Below, piece after piece: positions 1 through 6,054 of a stretch of 64,000 bases of DNA. The stretch comes from Clostridia bacterium. GTDB lineage: Bacteria > Bacillota > Clostridia > Oscillospirales > CAG-272. Under the pieces are notes generated by a model. It was given only the letters and a program-made list of their open reading frames with translations, was not told the DNA's origin and ran no database searches. The position numbers and the translations under genes were made by a program. The first letter of the stretch is position 1; each line of letters begins with the position of its first letter. The DNA is taken from NCBI GenBank assembly GCA_017536475.1, contig JAFXHH010000013.1:1-64000 (forward strand). Direction: 5' to 3'.

Positions 1-1
1 A

Positions 2-334
2 GGTCTTATTCTCGGCGCGGCAGGTCTTGGCGGACTTCTTATCGGCGGTCTCGTTTCGGCGATCATGCTTGCCGTATTTATGGCAAACGCCGGCGGCGCG
101 TGGGACAACGCGAAGAAGTTTATTGAAGCCGGAAACTTCGGTGGAAAGGGCAGCGACACTCACAAGGCGGCTATAACCGGTGACACGGTCGGTGATCCTC
201 TTAAGGATACCGCCGGTCCTGCCATGGATATTCTTATCAAGCTGATGTCGGTTATCTCGCTTATAATCGTTCCCGTTCTCGTGGAGTTGACTCCCGTTTG
301 GGATGTTATCGCAGATTTCTTTGCGAAGATATAA
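2..334 (+). CDS. hppA: Membrane-bound proton/sodium-translocating pyrophosphatase, C-terminal fragment
   Basis: The last 110 residues of a membrane pyrophosphatase that couples PPi hydrolysis to H+ or Na+ export; the start lies left of the window. The reading frame is open from base 2. It shows the Gly-rich helix ([10 protein letters not shown]), the typical [13 protein letters not shown] motif, the conserved [18 protein letters not shown] segment with substrate-side Lys and Asp residues, and the final hydrophobic helix ending in ADFFAKI. These are diagnostic of the family. Whether it pumps Na+ or H+ cannot be decided from the fragment. A soluble pyrophosphatase also lies at 39055-39600. Confidence 0.95.
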   Translation, partial: GLILGAAGLGGLLIGGLVSAIMLAVFMANAGGAWDNAKKFIEAGNFGGKGSDTHKAAITGDTVGDPLKDTAGPAMDILIKLMSVISLIIVPVLVELTPVWDVIADFFAKI

Positions 335-351
335 AGATATAAAATTAAAAT

Positions 352-390
352 AAAAGGGCTCTTACCTTAAGGTAGGAGCCTTTTCATTTT
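352..390 (+). terminator. Intrinsic terminator of hppA
   Basis: An imperfect GC-containing hairpin (AAAAGGGCTCTTACC against GGTAGGAGCCTTTT) begins 17 bases after the pyrophosphatase stop and runs into a T-rich tail. Confidence 0.75.
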
Positions 391-394
391 GTAA

Positions 395-420
395 GCAAAA
401 AGGGTGCCATAGGCACCCTT
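395..420. repeat. 26-bp direct repeat, copy 1 (hairpin)
   Basis: Bases 395-420 recur exactly at 621-646. Each copy is a hairpin with AAGGGTGCC and GGCACCCTT around ATA. The copy at 621-646 serves as the tRNA-Ser terminator; this copy has no adjacent functional RNA gene that I can see. Confidence 0.8.
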
Positions 421-527
421 GAGAAAATTTGTCGTGCAATCTTTGCTTGCTTGCACTGTTGCAACTTGAAGATTATACGTCTGCACAACCGCTTCAACTG
501 TTCCGCTGTGCGGTAAGGCTGCCACTC

Positions 528-570
528 GAATTCGTCCACTTTATCCGCCACCGGCGGCGTGGACGAATTC
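528..570. repeat. 12-bp perfect inverted repeat with nested hairpin
   Basis: GAATTCGTCCAC at 528-539 and GTGGACGAATTC at 559-570 are perfect inverted copies. The loop contains a second stem, CCGCC/GGCGG. No gene is visible in 421-527; that stretch holds no convincing ORF. Confidence 0.7.
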
Positions 571-580
571 TCCCTCTCTC

Positions 581-618
581 ACCGCTACGCGGTTCGAGGT
601 TCGAATCTCGCTCCGCCA
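581..618 (+). pseudogene. Broken 3' half of a serine-type tRNA
   Basis: ACCGC-TAC-GCGGT looks like the long variable arm of a class II tRNA. It is followed by a T-loop-like GGTTCGAATC and an acceptor end CTCCGCCA. Only eight bases separate the T-loop from the discriminator, against twelve needed for the T stem plus acceptor, and no matching 5' half is present upstream. It is therefore read as a remnant facing the intact tRNA-Ser on the other strand. Confidence 0.4.
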
Positions 619-620
619 AC

Positions 621-646
621 GCAAAAAGGGTGCCATAGGCACCCTT
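621..646 (-). terminator. tRNA-Ser terminator; copy 2 of the 26-bp repeat
   Basis: On the minus strand, the hairpin AAGGGTGCC/GGCACCCTT followed by TTTTTG lies six bases after the tRNA-Ser CCA end. It is the centre of a larger near-perfect palindrome spanning 611-659 made by two facing tRNA 3' ends. Confidence 0.7.
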
Positions 647-651
647 TGCGT

Positions 652-743
652 TGGCGGAGAAGGAGAGATTCGAACTCTCGAACCGCTTTTGACGGTTACA
701 CGATTTCCAATCGTGCGCGCTCGACCAGCTACGCGACTTCTCC
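652..743 (-). tRNA. tRNA-Ser (anticodon GGA)
   Basis: The minus strand folds as a class II tRNA: acceptor GGAGAAG/CTTCTCC, D arm with GCTGGTCGAG, anticodon loop TTGGAAA (anticodon GGA), long variable arm, T-loop TTCGAAT, and discriminator G with encoded CCA. The GGA anticodon reads UCU/UCC. Confidence 0.95.
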
Positions 744-789
744 GTATTTGTTCGGCTTATAATTTTTCAGTTTTATCAGCGACTCAAAT

Positions 790-818
790 ATGATATCACA
801 AAAATAGCCCGTTGTCAA
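790..818 (-). promoter_or_regulatory. Promoter of tRNA-Ser
   Basis: On the minus strand TTGACA (818-813), 17 bases, then TATCAT (795-790), placed about 45 bases upstream of the tRNA 5' end. Confidence 0.75.
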
Positions 819-859
819 GCCTTTTTTGAAAAATATTTTCTTTTTTATTAATTTCGCTC

Positions 860-888
860 TTGACAAATACCCCCTCGGGGTATATAAT
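860..888 (+). promoter_or_regulatory. csoR-copA promoter with embedded CsoR-type operator
   Basis: Consensus TTGACA (860-865), 17-base spacer, consensus TATAAT (883-888). The spacer is almost wholly the palindrome ATACCCC-CTC-GGGGTAT (867-883), which matches the G/C-tract dyads bound by CsoR-family repressors. Repressor bound here would block the polymerase, so copper-dependent derepression of the downstream csoR-copA genes is inferred. Confidence 0.85.
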
Positions 889-931
889 CAAATCAGAAAT
901 TATAAAACTGACCGTTGGAGGCAAGGATTAT

Positions 932-1225
932 ATGGAAAACTGTTGCATGAAAACCAAAATGCGATCCGAGGAGGAAAAGAAGGCGCTTATTAACCGTCTC
1001 AGTCGCATTGAAGGGCAGATCCGTGGAATTCGCGGCATGGTGGAAAAGGATGCTTATTGCGCCGATATTCTTATACAAGCTTCTGCCGTTTCTGCGGCGC
1101 TTGGCAGCTTTAACAAGGAGTTACTGGCTAATCATATCCGCACCTGTGTTTCTGACGATATTGCAAACGGTGGCGGCGAGAAGGTTGACGAGCTTATAGA
1201 ATTATTAGCCAAGCTTCTTAAATAA
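932..1225 (+). CDS. csoR: CsoR-family copper-sensing repressor
   Basis: A 97-residue all-helical metal-sensitive repressor of the CsoR/FrmR (DUF156) family. The core motif RLSRIEGQIRGIRGMVE and the metal-site residues Cys (in AYCADIL), His and Cys (in NHIRTCV) are present, which fits Cu(I) sensing. The start at 932 is chosen for the GGAG upstream; a second ATG at 947 is possible. It lies 19 bases before copA, behind a promoter with a CsoR-like operator, so it probably autoregulates the operon. An upstream extension to about 860 would run through the promoter and is unlikely. Confidence 0.93.
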   Translation: MENCCMKTKMRSEEEKKALINRLSRIEGQIRGIRGMVEKDAYCADILIQASAVSAALGSFNKELLANHIRTCVSDDIANGGGEKVDELIELLAKLLK

Positions 1226-1244
1226 AATTCGGCAGGTAGTAATT

Positions 1245-3776
1245 ATGAAAAAATACAAGGTTACGGGTATGAGCTGTGCGGCTTGCTCTGCCCGTGTAGA
1301 AAAGGCCGTTTCGGCGGTCGATGGAGTCAGCTCGTGCTCGGTCAGCTTGCTGACAAACTCAATGGGAGTTGAGGGCAACGCCAGCGACGAGCAGATAATC
1401 AAGGCAGTAGTCGATGCGGGCTACGGCGCGGAGGTCGAGGGCAGCAGTGCTAAAGAAACGAAAAGATCCGACGTGGATCTCGGTAACGGCAAGGAGATCG
1501 CATCTCTCCGAAACCGTCTTATTGCGTCGGCGGGATTCTTGATAATATTGATGTATATTTCCATGGGCCACGTTATGTGGAGTTGGCCTCTGCCTGCCTT
1601 CTTTTCGCAAAATCCCGTGGCGTCAACTCTGCTTCAGCTTCTTTTATGCGTTATAATTATGGTGATCAATCAAAAGTTTTTCATCAGCGGATTTAAGGGG
1701 CTTATCCATCGCGCGCCAAACATGGACACTTTAGTGGCACTTGGCTCGGGGGCATCGTTTATTTACAGTGTTTACGCACTTTTTATGATGAGTGCCGCGC
1801 AGGCAAACGGACAATTTGAGGCGTCGTATCATTATCTGCACGAGCTTTATTTTGAATCGGCGGCTATGATCCTGACTTTGATCACCGTGGGCAAGCTACT
1901 TGAAGCGATCTCAAAGGGACGGACGACAAACGCGCTTCGCTCTCTTATGGAGCTTTCGCCCGACACGGCGACCGTGATAAGAAACGGAGAGGAGATCAGC
2001 ATTCCTACGGACGAGATCGTTAAGGGCGACATTTTCATCGTGCGGTCGGGAGAAAAGGTGGCGGTTGACGGCATAATTCTCGACGGCAACGGTGCTTTTG
2101 ACGAGTCGATGCTGACCGGTGAGAGTCTGCCCGTGGACAAGTCCGTGGGCGACAAAATCTCGGCTGGAACGATCAATCGCTCGGGATTCGTAAAGTGTGA
2201 GGCGGTGCGAGTGGGTGAGGATACAACTCTCTCTCAGATAATCAAGATAGTCAGCGACGCTTCGGCAACAAAAGCTCCGATTGCAAAGGCTGCCGACAAG
2301 GTGTCGGGCATTTTCGTGCCTGCGGTCATACTGATCGCGTTTGTTACAGGCATTGGTTGGCTTATAGCAAAAGAAACTGTTGGATTTGCCCTTGCGCGCG
2401 CGATTTCGGTGTTAGTCATCAGCTGTCCCTGTGCGCTCGGACTTGCAACTCCCGTTGCGATCATGGTAGGCAGCGGAGTCGGTGCCAAAAAAGGCATTCT
2501 CTTTAAGACTGCGGAATCCCTTGAGGCAACGGGAAAAGCTAAGGTCGTTATTCTTGACAAGACCGGCACGATAACCAAGGGTGAGATGTCCGTGACCGAT
2601 ATTCTTCCCTGCGATGAGCTTGACGAAAACGAGTTTTTACGCTTTGCCGCATCTCTTGAAAAGCAAAGTGAGCATCCCTTGGCGTTGGCGATGGTAAAAA
2701 AAGCCGAGGAGTCGGGATCTGAACTTTATGAAACAAGTGACTTCAAAATGACCGCAGGAAAGGGCGTTGAGGGAATTGTTGCCGGAAAGAGAGTCGTTGG
2801 AGGCAATCTCGCGTTTATAGGATCTTGTTGTGAAGTTCCCAACGAAGCAATATTGGATGCAGAAAAGCTCTCGGATAGTGGAAAAACGCCGACGTTTTTC
2901 ACGATTGACGGAAAATTTGCAGGAATTATCGCGATCGCGGACGAGATAAAGGAAGACAGTCGAGGCGCGATAATTGAAATGAAAAATATGGGGCTGCAGG
3001 TCGTTATGCTTACGGGCGACAACGAAAAGACCGCGCTTTCTATCGGGCGCGAGGCTGAGGTTGACGAGGTCATTGCGGGAGTTCTGCCCGACGGTAAGGC
3101 TGCGGCGATCGAGCGCTACAAAGCACAAGGTCGGGCGATAATGGTGGGCGACGGAGTCAACGATGCTCCCGCGCTTGCGACTGCCGACGTTGGAATCGCG
3201 ATCGGCGCGGGCACTGACGTAGCAATAGATGCGGCTGACGTTGTTCTGATGAAAAGCAAGCTTTCGGATCTGCCTCGGGCGATCAAGTTAAGCCGCGCAA
3301 CGCTTCGCAACATTCACGAAAATCTGTTCTGGGCATTTTTCTACAACGCCGTTGGAATTCCTTTGGCGGCGGGGCTGTTCATTCCCCTTTTGGGCTGGCA
3401 ACTCAATCCGATGTTCGGTGCGGCGGCTATGTCGCTTTCAAGCTTCTGTGTTGTGACGAACGCTCTGCGACTTAATCTTGTCAACGTTAACAAGCCTTAC
3501 AAAAAGAAAAAAACAAACAAAAATACCGTCGCAACAAGCGTGGTGGAGAATAAAGGAGAAGAAAAAATGATTAAAACAATGAAGATCGAAGGAATGATGT
3601 GCCCTCACTGCTCGGGTCGCGTAAAAAGATGCCTTGAGGCGCTTGAAGGAGTCGCTTCTGCTGAGGTCAGCCACGAAAACGGCACTGCGATCGTTACGCT
3701 TAACGCAAACATTGACGATGGCGTACTGAAAAAGACTGTTGAGGATCAGGGATACGACGTTAAGGGTATTGAATGA
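1245..3776 (+). CDS. copA: Copper-translocating P1B-type ATPase with N- and C-terminal HMA domains
   Basis: An 843-residue Cu(I) export ATPase of the cytoplasmic membrane. Visible in order: N-terminal HMA metal-binding domain with GMSCAAC; membrane helices; the actuator TGES; the metal-selective SCPCALG helix (Cys394, Cys396); phosphorylation motif DKTGT (Asp438); TGDN; and GDGVNDAP. After the last helices a Lys-rich linker leads to a second HMA domain (GMMCPHCSGRV) at residues ~775-843. A C-terminal HMA is uncommon, since these domains are usually N-terminal or a separate CopZ. The linker DNA contains a good ribosome site and in-frame ATG, described separately. It is cotranscribed with csoR. 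Confidence 0.95.
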   Translation: MKKYKVTGMSCAACSARVEKAVSAVDGVSSCSVSLLTNSMGVEGNASDEQIIKAVVDAGYGAEVEGSSAKETKRSDVDLGNGKEIASLRNRLIASAGFLIILMYISMGHVMWSWPLPAFFSQNPVASTLLQLLLCVIIMVINQKFFISGFKGLIHRAPNMDTLVALGSGASFIYSVYALFMMSAAQANGQFEASYHYLHELYFESAAMILTLITVGKLLEAISKGRTTNALRSLMELSPDTATVIRNGEEISIPTDEIVKGDIFIVRSGEKVAVDGIILDGNGAFDESMLTGESLPVDKSVGDKISAGTINRSGFVKCEAVRVGEDTTLSQIIKIVSDASATKAPIAKAADKVSGIFVPAVILIAFVTGIGWLIAKETVGFALARAISVLVISCPCALGLATPVAIMVGSGVGAKKGILFKTAESLEATGKAKVVILDKTGTITKGEMSVTDILPCDELDENEFLRFAASLEKQSEHPLALAMVKKAEESGSELYETSDFKMTAGKGVEGIVAGKRVVGGNLAFIGSCCEVPNEAILDAEKLSDSGKTPTFFTIDGKFAGIIAIADEIKEDSRGAIIEMKNMGLQVVMLTGDNEKTALSIGREAEVDEVIAGVLPDGKAAAIERYKAQGRAIMVGDGVNDAPALATADVGIAIGAGTDVAIDAADVVLMKSKLSDLPRAIKLSRATLRNIHENLFWAFFYNAVGIPLAAGLFIPLLGWQLNPMFGAAAMSLSSFCVVTNALRLNLVNVNKPYKKKKTNKNTVATSVVENKGEEKMIKTMKIEGMMCPHCSGRVKRCLEALEGVASAEVSHENGTAIVTLNANIDDGVLKKTVEDQGYDVKGIE
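3552..3569 (+). promoter_or_regulatory. Internal ribosome site and in-frame ATG for a CopZ-like product
   Basis: AAAGGAG lies eight bases before an ATG at 3567 in the copA frame. Initiation here would release a 69-residue free HMA protein (3567-3776) of standard CopZ chaperone length, starting MIKTMKIEG. The sequence supports possible dual translation but does not prove it. Confidence 0.4.
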
Positions 3777-3807
3777 TAATATAAAAGCGACATGCTATTA
3801 TAAGCGA

Positions 3808-3840
3808 ACAAAAAGGCAGAGAAATCTCTGCCTTTTTGTT
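3808..3840. terminator. Bidirectional terminator between copA and greA
   Basis: AAAAAGGCAGAG-AAAT-CTCTGCCTTTTT is a symmetric hairpin with T-runs on both strands, serving the convergent copA and greA ends. Confidence 0.9.
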
Positions 3841-3841
3841 A

Positions 3842-4345
3842 TTAATACGAGCTGATCGGGATGTTTTCGTCGTCCTCGCCTTTGGAGATCCCACGGACAA
3901 CGACGTAGTAGCTGTAATTATCGTTAACCTTGACGCAAACTCGGTCTCCGACCTTTTTGCCAAGCAAAGCCTTACCAAGCGGTGATTCCTTGCTGAGATA
4001 TCCGTGCAAAACGTCCTGACGCAGAGTGGTGACTATCTGTCTCTGCTCCTCCTCGTCGTCCTCCTCGATGTAATAAGTAACGGTGTCGAAAAGGCAGACC
4101 GTGTCGCTCTTTTGCTCGACCTTGATGACCTTTGCGGTCTCGATCATTTTCTTGAGGTATCGGATGCGGCTTTCGTTTGCATTCTTCTCTCTCTTTGCCT
4201 CTTTATATTCGGCGTTTTCGCTGAGGTCTCCGAACTCTCTCGTTCTCTGCACCTCTGCGAGCAGCTGAGGACGGAGGACACACATACGGTAGTCGACTTC
4301 CTCCTGCATTTTCTTTATATCAACGGCTGTTAACTCGTCGTGCAT
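3842..4345 (-). CDS. greA: Transcription elongation factor GreA/GreB family
   Basis: A 167-residue Gre factor that rescues backtracked RNA polymerase by stimulating transcript cleavage. The N-terminal coiled coil carries the conserved RTREFGDLSENAEYKEAK stretch, including the acidic Asp/Glu tip residues. The C-terminal FKBP-like domain has SPLGKALLGKKVGD. The start at 4345 follows AAAGGAAG. It is the last gene of the minus-strand lspA-rluD-greA group, 14 bases after the pseudouridine synthase. The acidic linker (EEDDEEEQ) is a little longer than usual. Confidence 0.9.
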   Translation of the reverse strand: MHDELTAVDIKKMQEEVDYRMCVLRPQLLAEVQRTREFGDLSENAEYKEAKREKNANESRIRYLKKMIETAKVIKVEQKSDTVCLFDTVTYYIEEDDEEEQRQIVTTLRQDVLHGYLSKESPLGKALLGKKVGDRVCVKVNDNYSYYVVVRGISKGEDDENIPISSY

Positions 4346-4359
4346 AATAAATACTTCCT

Positions 4360-5370
4360 TTACATATTTTGTTTGCGGAGCTTTTCGAGTATTTTCTCGA
4401 AATTCTCGGGTAGGGGTGACTCGAAGTGCATCTTTTCTTTGGTGCGAGGGTGAGTGAGCTCCAATTCCCTTGCGTGCAGACACTGACCGTTGATAAGCGC
4501 TTTGGTCTCTGCCTCGAATTTGGTGTTTCCTCCGCCGTAGACAAGGTCTCCGACAAGAGAATGCCCTATCGACGACAAATGCACTCTTATCTGGTGCGTT
4601 CTGCCCGTTTCGAGCTTGCATTTCACGTAAGTAAATCTTCCCGTGGGGATCTGATAGCGCTCGACGACCTCATAATGCGTTATCGCCTCTCTTGATCTTC
4701 TCTCGGGGTCGGTTATCACTGCCATTTTCTTACGGTCAGTCGGGTGACGTCCGATGGGTTTGTTTATAGTACCGCTGTCGTCCTTAATATTGCCGATCGC
4801 AATGGCGTGATAGACGCGGCTGACCTCGTGGGTCTTTAACTGCTCGGAGAGCGAGAGGTGCGCTTCGTCGTTTTTAGCTACCACTAAAAGTCCCGAGGTG
4901 TCCTTGTCTATTCTATGGACGATTCCCGGGCGGACTATGCCACCGATACCCGACAGAGAGTCTTTACAGTGGTAAAGCAGTGCGTTGACGAGCGTGCCCG
5001 TATATATTCCAGTGGCAGGGTGGACTATCATTCCAGAGGGCTTATTGATAACTATGATATCGTTGTCCTCGTAGATGATATCGAGGGGGATATTCTCGGG
5101 GATCGCCTCGTCCGCTTCAGGCTCGGGAAACCTGACTTCTATCTCATCAAGCTTGCGGAGCTTATAGTTTTTGCTCGTCACCTTGCCGTTGACCAACACC
5201 ATTCCATTTTCGATCAGCTTGGTTATAAAAGATCTCGTCTGGTCGGTGCTTTGGGTCAAAAATCGGTCGATGCGCTCGCCGACAAATTCGTCGGGTGCGG
5301 TCAGGCAAAGTAAATCGTCTGTGCTTAAATCCTCGGTCTGATCGAGGCTCTTTATTTCATCAAAGCTCAT
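4360..5370 (-). CDS. rluD: RluD-family 23S rRNA pseudouridine synthase
   Basis: A 336-residue enzyme isomerising uridines in large-subunit rRNA. An N-terminal S4 RNA-binding domain (ERIDRFLTQ, about residues 30-85) is followed by the catalytic domain with IVHRIDKDTSGLLVVAK, whose Asp is the RluA/RluD nucleophile, and KCKLETGRTHQIRVHL. The start at 5370 has GGAG upstream and overlaps the end of lspA by 11 bases, implying translational coupling. In Firmicutes an lspA-rluD pair is common. The exact target uridines are not deducible. Confidence 0.92.
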   Translation of the reverse strand: MSFDEIKSLDQTEDLSTDDLLCLTAPDEFVGERIDRFLTQSTDQTRSFITKLIENGMVLVNGKVTSKNYKLRKLDEIEVRFPEPEADEAIPENIPLDIIYEDNDIIVINKPSGMIVHPATGIYTGTLVNALLYHCKDSLSGIGGIVRPGIVHRIDKDTSGLLVVAKNDEAHLSLSEQLKTHEVSRVYHAIAIGNIKDDSGTINKPIGRHPTDRKKMAVITDPERRSREAITHYEVVERYQIPTGRFTYVKCKLETGRTHQIRVHLSSIGHSLVGDLVYGGGNTKFEAETKALINGQCLHARELELTHPRTKEKMHFESPLPENFEKILEKLRKQNM

Positions 5371-5902
5371 TGTCTTCTCCGTTTTGGTCGGCACTTTCTG
5401 CTTTAGTTGCAAGCTTCTGAGCTTTTTCTTTTTTTACTTCCTTTACCGTGTCGAGAATCATCCAGAGCGCCAAAAGTCCTGCACCTACGCAAACGCAAAC
5501 GTCTGCGACGTTAAATATCCACATCCATATCTTCGGAAAAGCACAGAAATCAATGAAATCTATAACGTAGCCGAGTCTTATGCGGTCAATCATATTTCCG
5601 ATGCCGCCGCTTGTTATAAGGATCAATGAGGAAAGCAGAAGCTTATCCTGCGGCTTCTTCCAGAAGAGATATCCAAGGATAGCAACTATCGCGACCGTGG
5701 ACAAGATCATAAATATCCAGCGCGCGTCATCAAGTGAGCCAAAAGCCGCACCGTCATTGTGGATGTACGTAAATCGGAAAACGCCCGGGATGACGTCTAT
5801 CGACTCGTGCAGCTCCATATTTGCCACGACCAAATATTTTGTGACCTGATCCGCTATAACGGACACGATCATCAAAATAATCGATATAATTATCGCTGTC
5901 AT
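5360..5902 (-). CDS. lspA: Lipoprotein signal peptidase
   Basis: A 180-residue, four-helix membrane aspartyl protease that cleaves prolipoprotein signal peptides after lipidation. The two catalytic Asp regions are clear: GGIGNMIDRI and FNVADV. The start at 5902 is preferred because an AAAGGAA lies nine bases before it; a TTG six codons upstream is the alternative. Several lipoprotein substrates are encoded in this window (16827, 27581, 43883, 60005). Confidence 0.95.
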   Translation of the reverse strand: MTAIIISIILMIVSVIADQVTKYLVVANMELHESIDVIPGVFRFTYIHNDGAAFGSLDDARWIFMILSTVAIVAILGYLFWKKPQDKLLLSSLILITSGGIGNMIDRIRLGYVIDFIDFCAFPKIWMWIFNVADVCVCVGAGLLALWMILDTVKEVKKEKAQKLATKAESADQNGEDNEL

Positions 5903-5989
5903 TTGTATAATTCCTTTCAACCGTGTTGAGCCTTTTCCCTATAGAAAGACGGGAAAACGTCTAACACTTTCACATTTTTGGGAAAAGCT

Positions 5990-6046
5990 TTTGAAGATGG
6001 GGGTGCGGGGGAAGGAAGCTTTTCTCGAAAAGTTCCTTCCCCCGCA
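5990..6046. repeat. Intergenic repeat with terminator-like hairpin, copy A
   Basis: TTTTGAAGATGGGGGTGCGGGGG followed by a long hairpin (GGGGGAAGGAA...TTCCTTCCCCC) fills the ileS-lspA gap. A close relative is at 17513-17592 and a more distant one at 35622-35672. It may act as an attenuator between ileS and lspA. Confidence 0.65.
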
Positions 6047-6054
6047 ATCTCATA

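Noticed and set aside
429..762. Overlapping short ORFs around the tRNA-Ser
   Set aside because: They consist of tRNA, palindrome and repeat sequence and have no start signals.
4346..4621. N-terminal extension of GreA
   Set aside because: The frame is open upstream but overlaps the pseudouridine synthase; the ribosome site and family alignment place the start at 4345.
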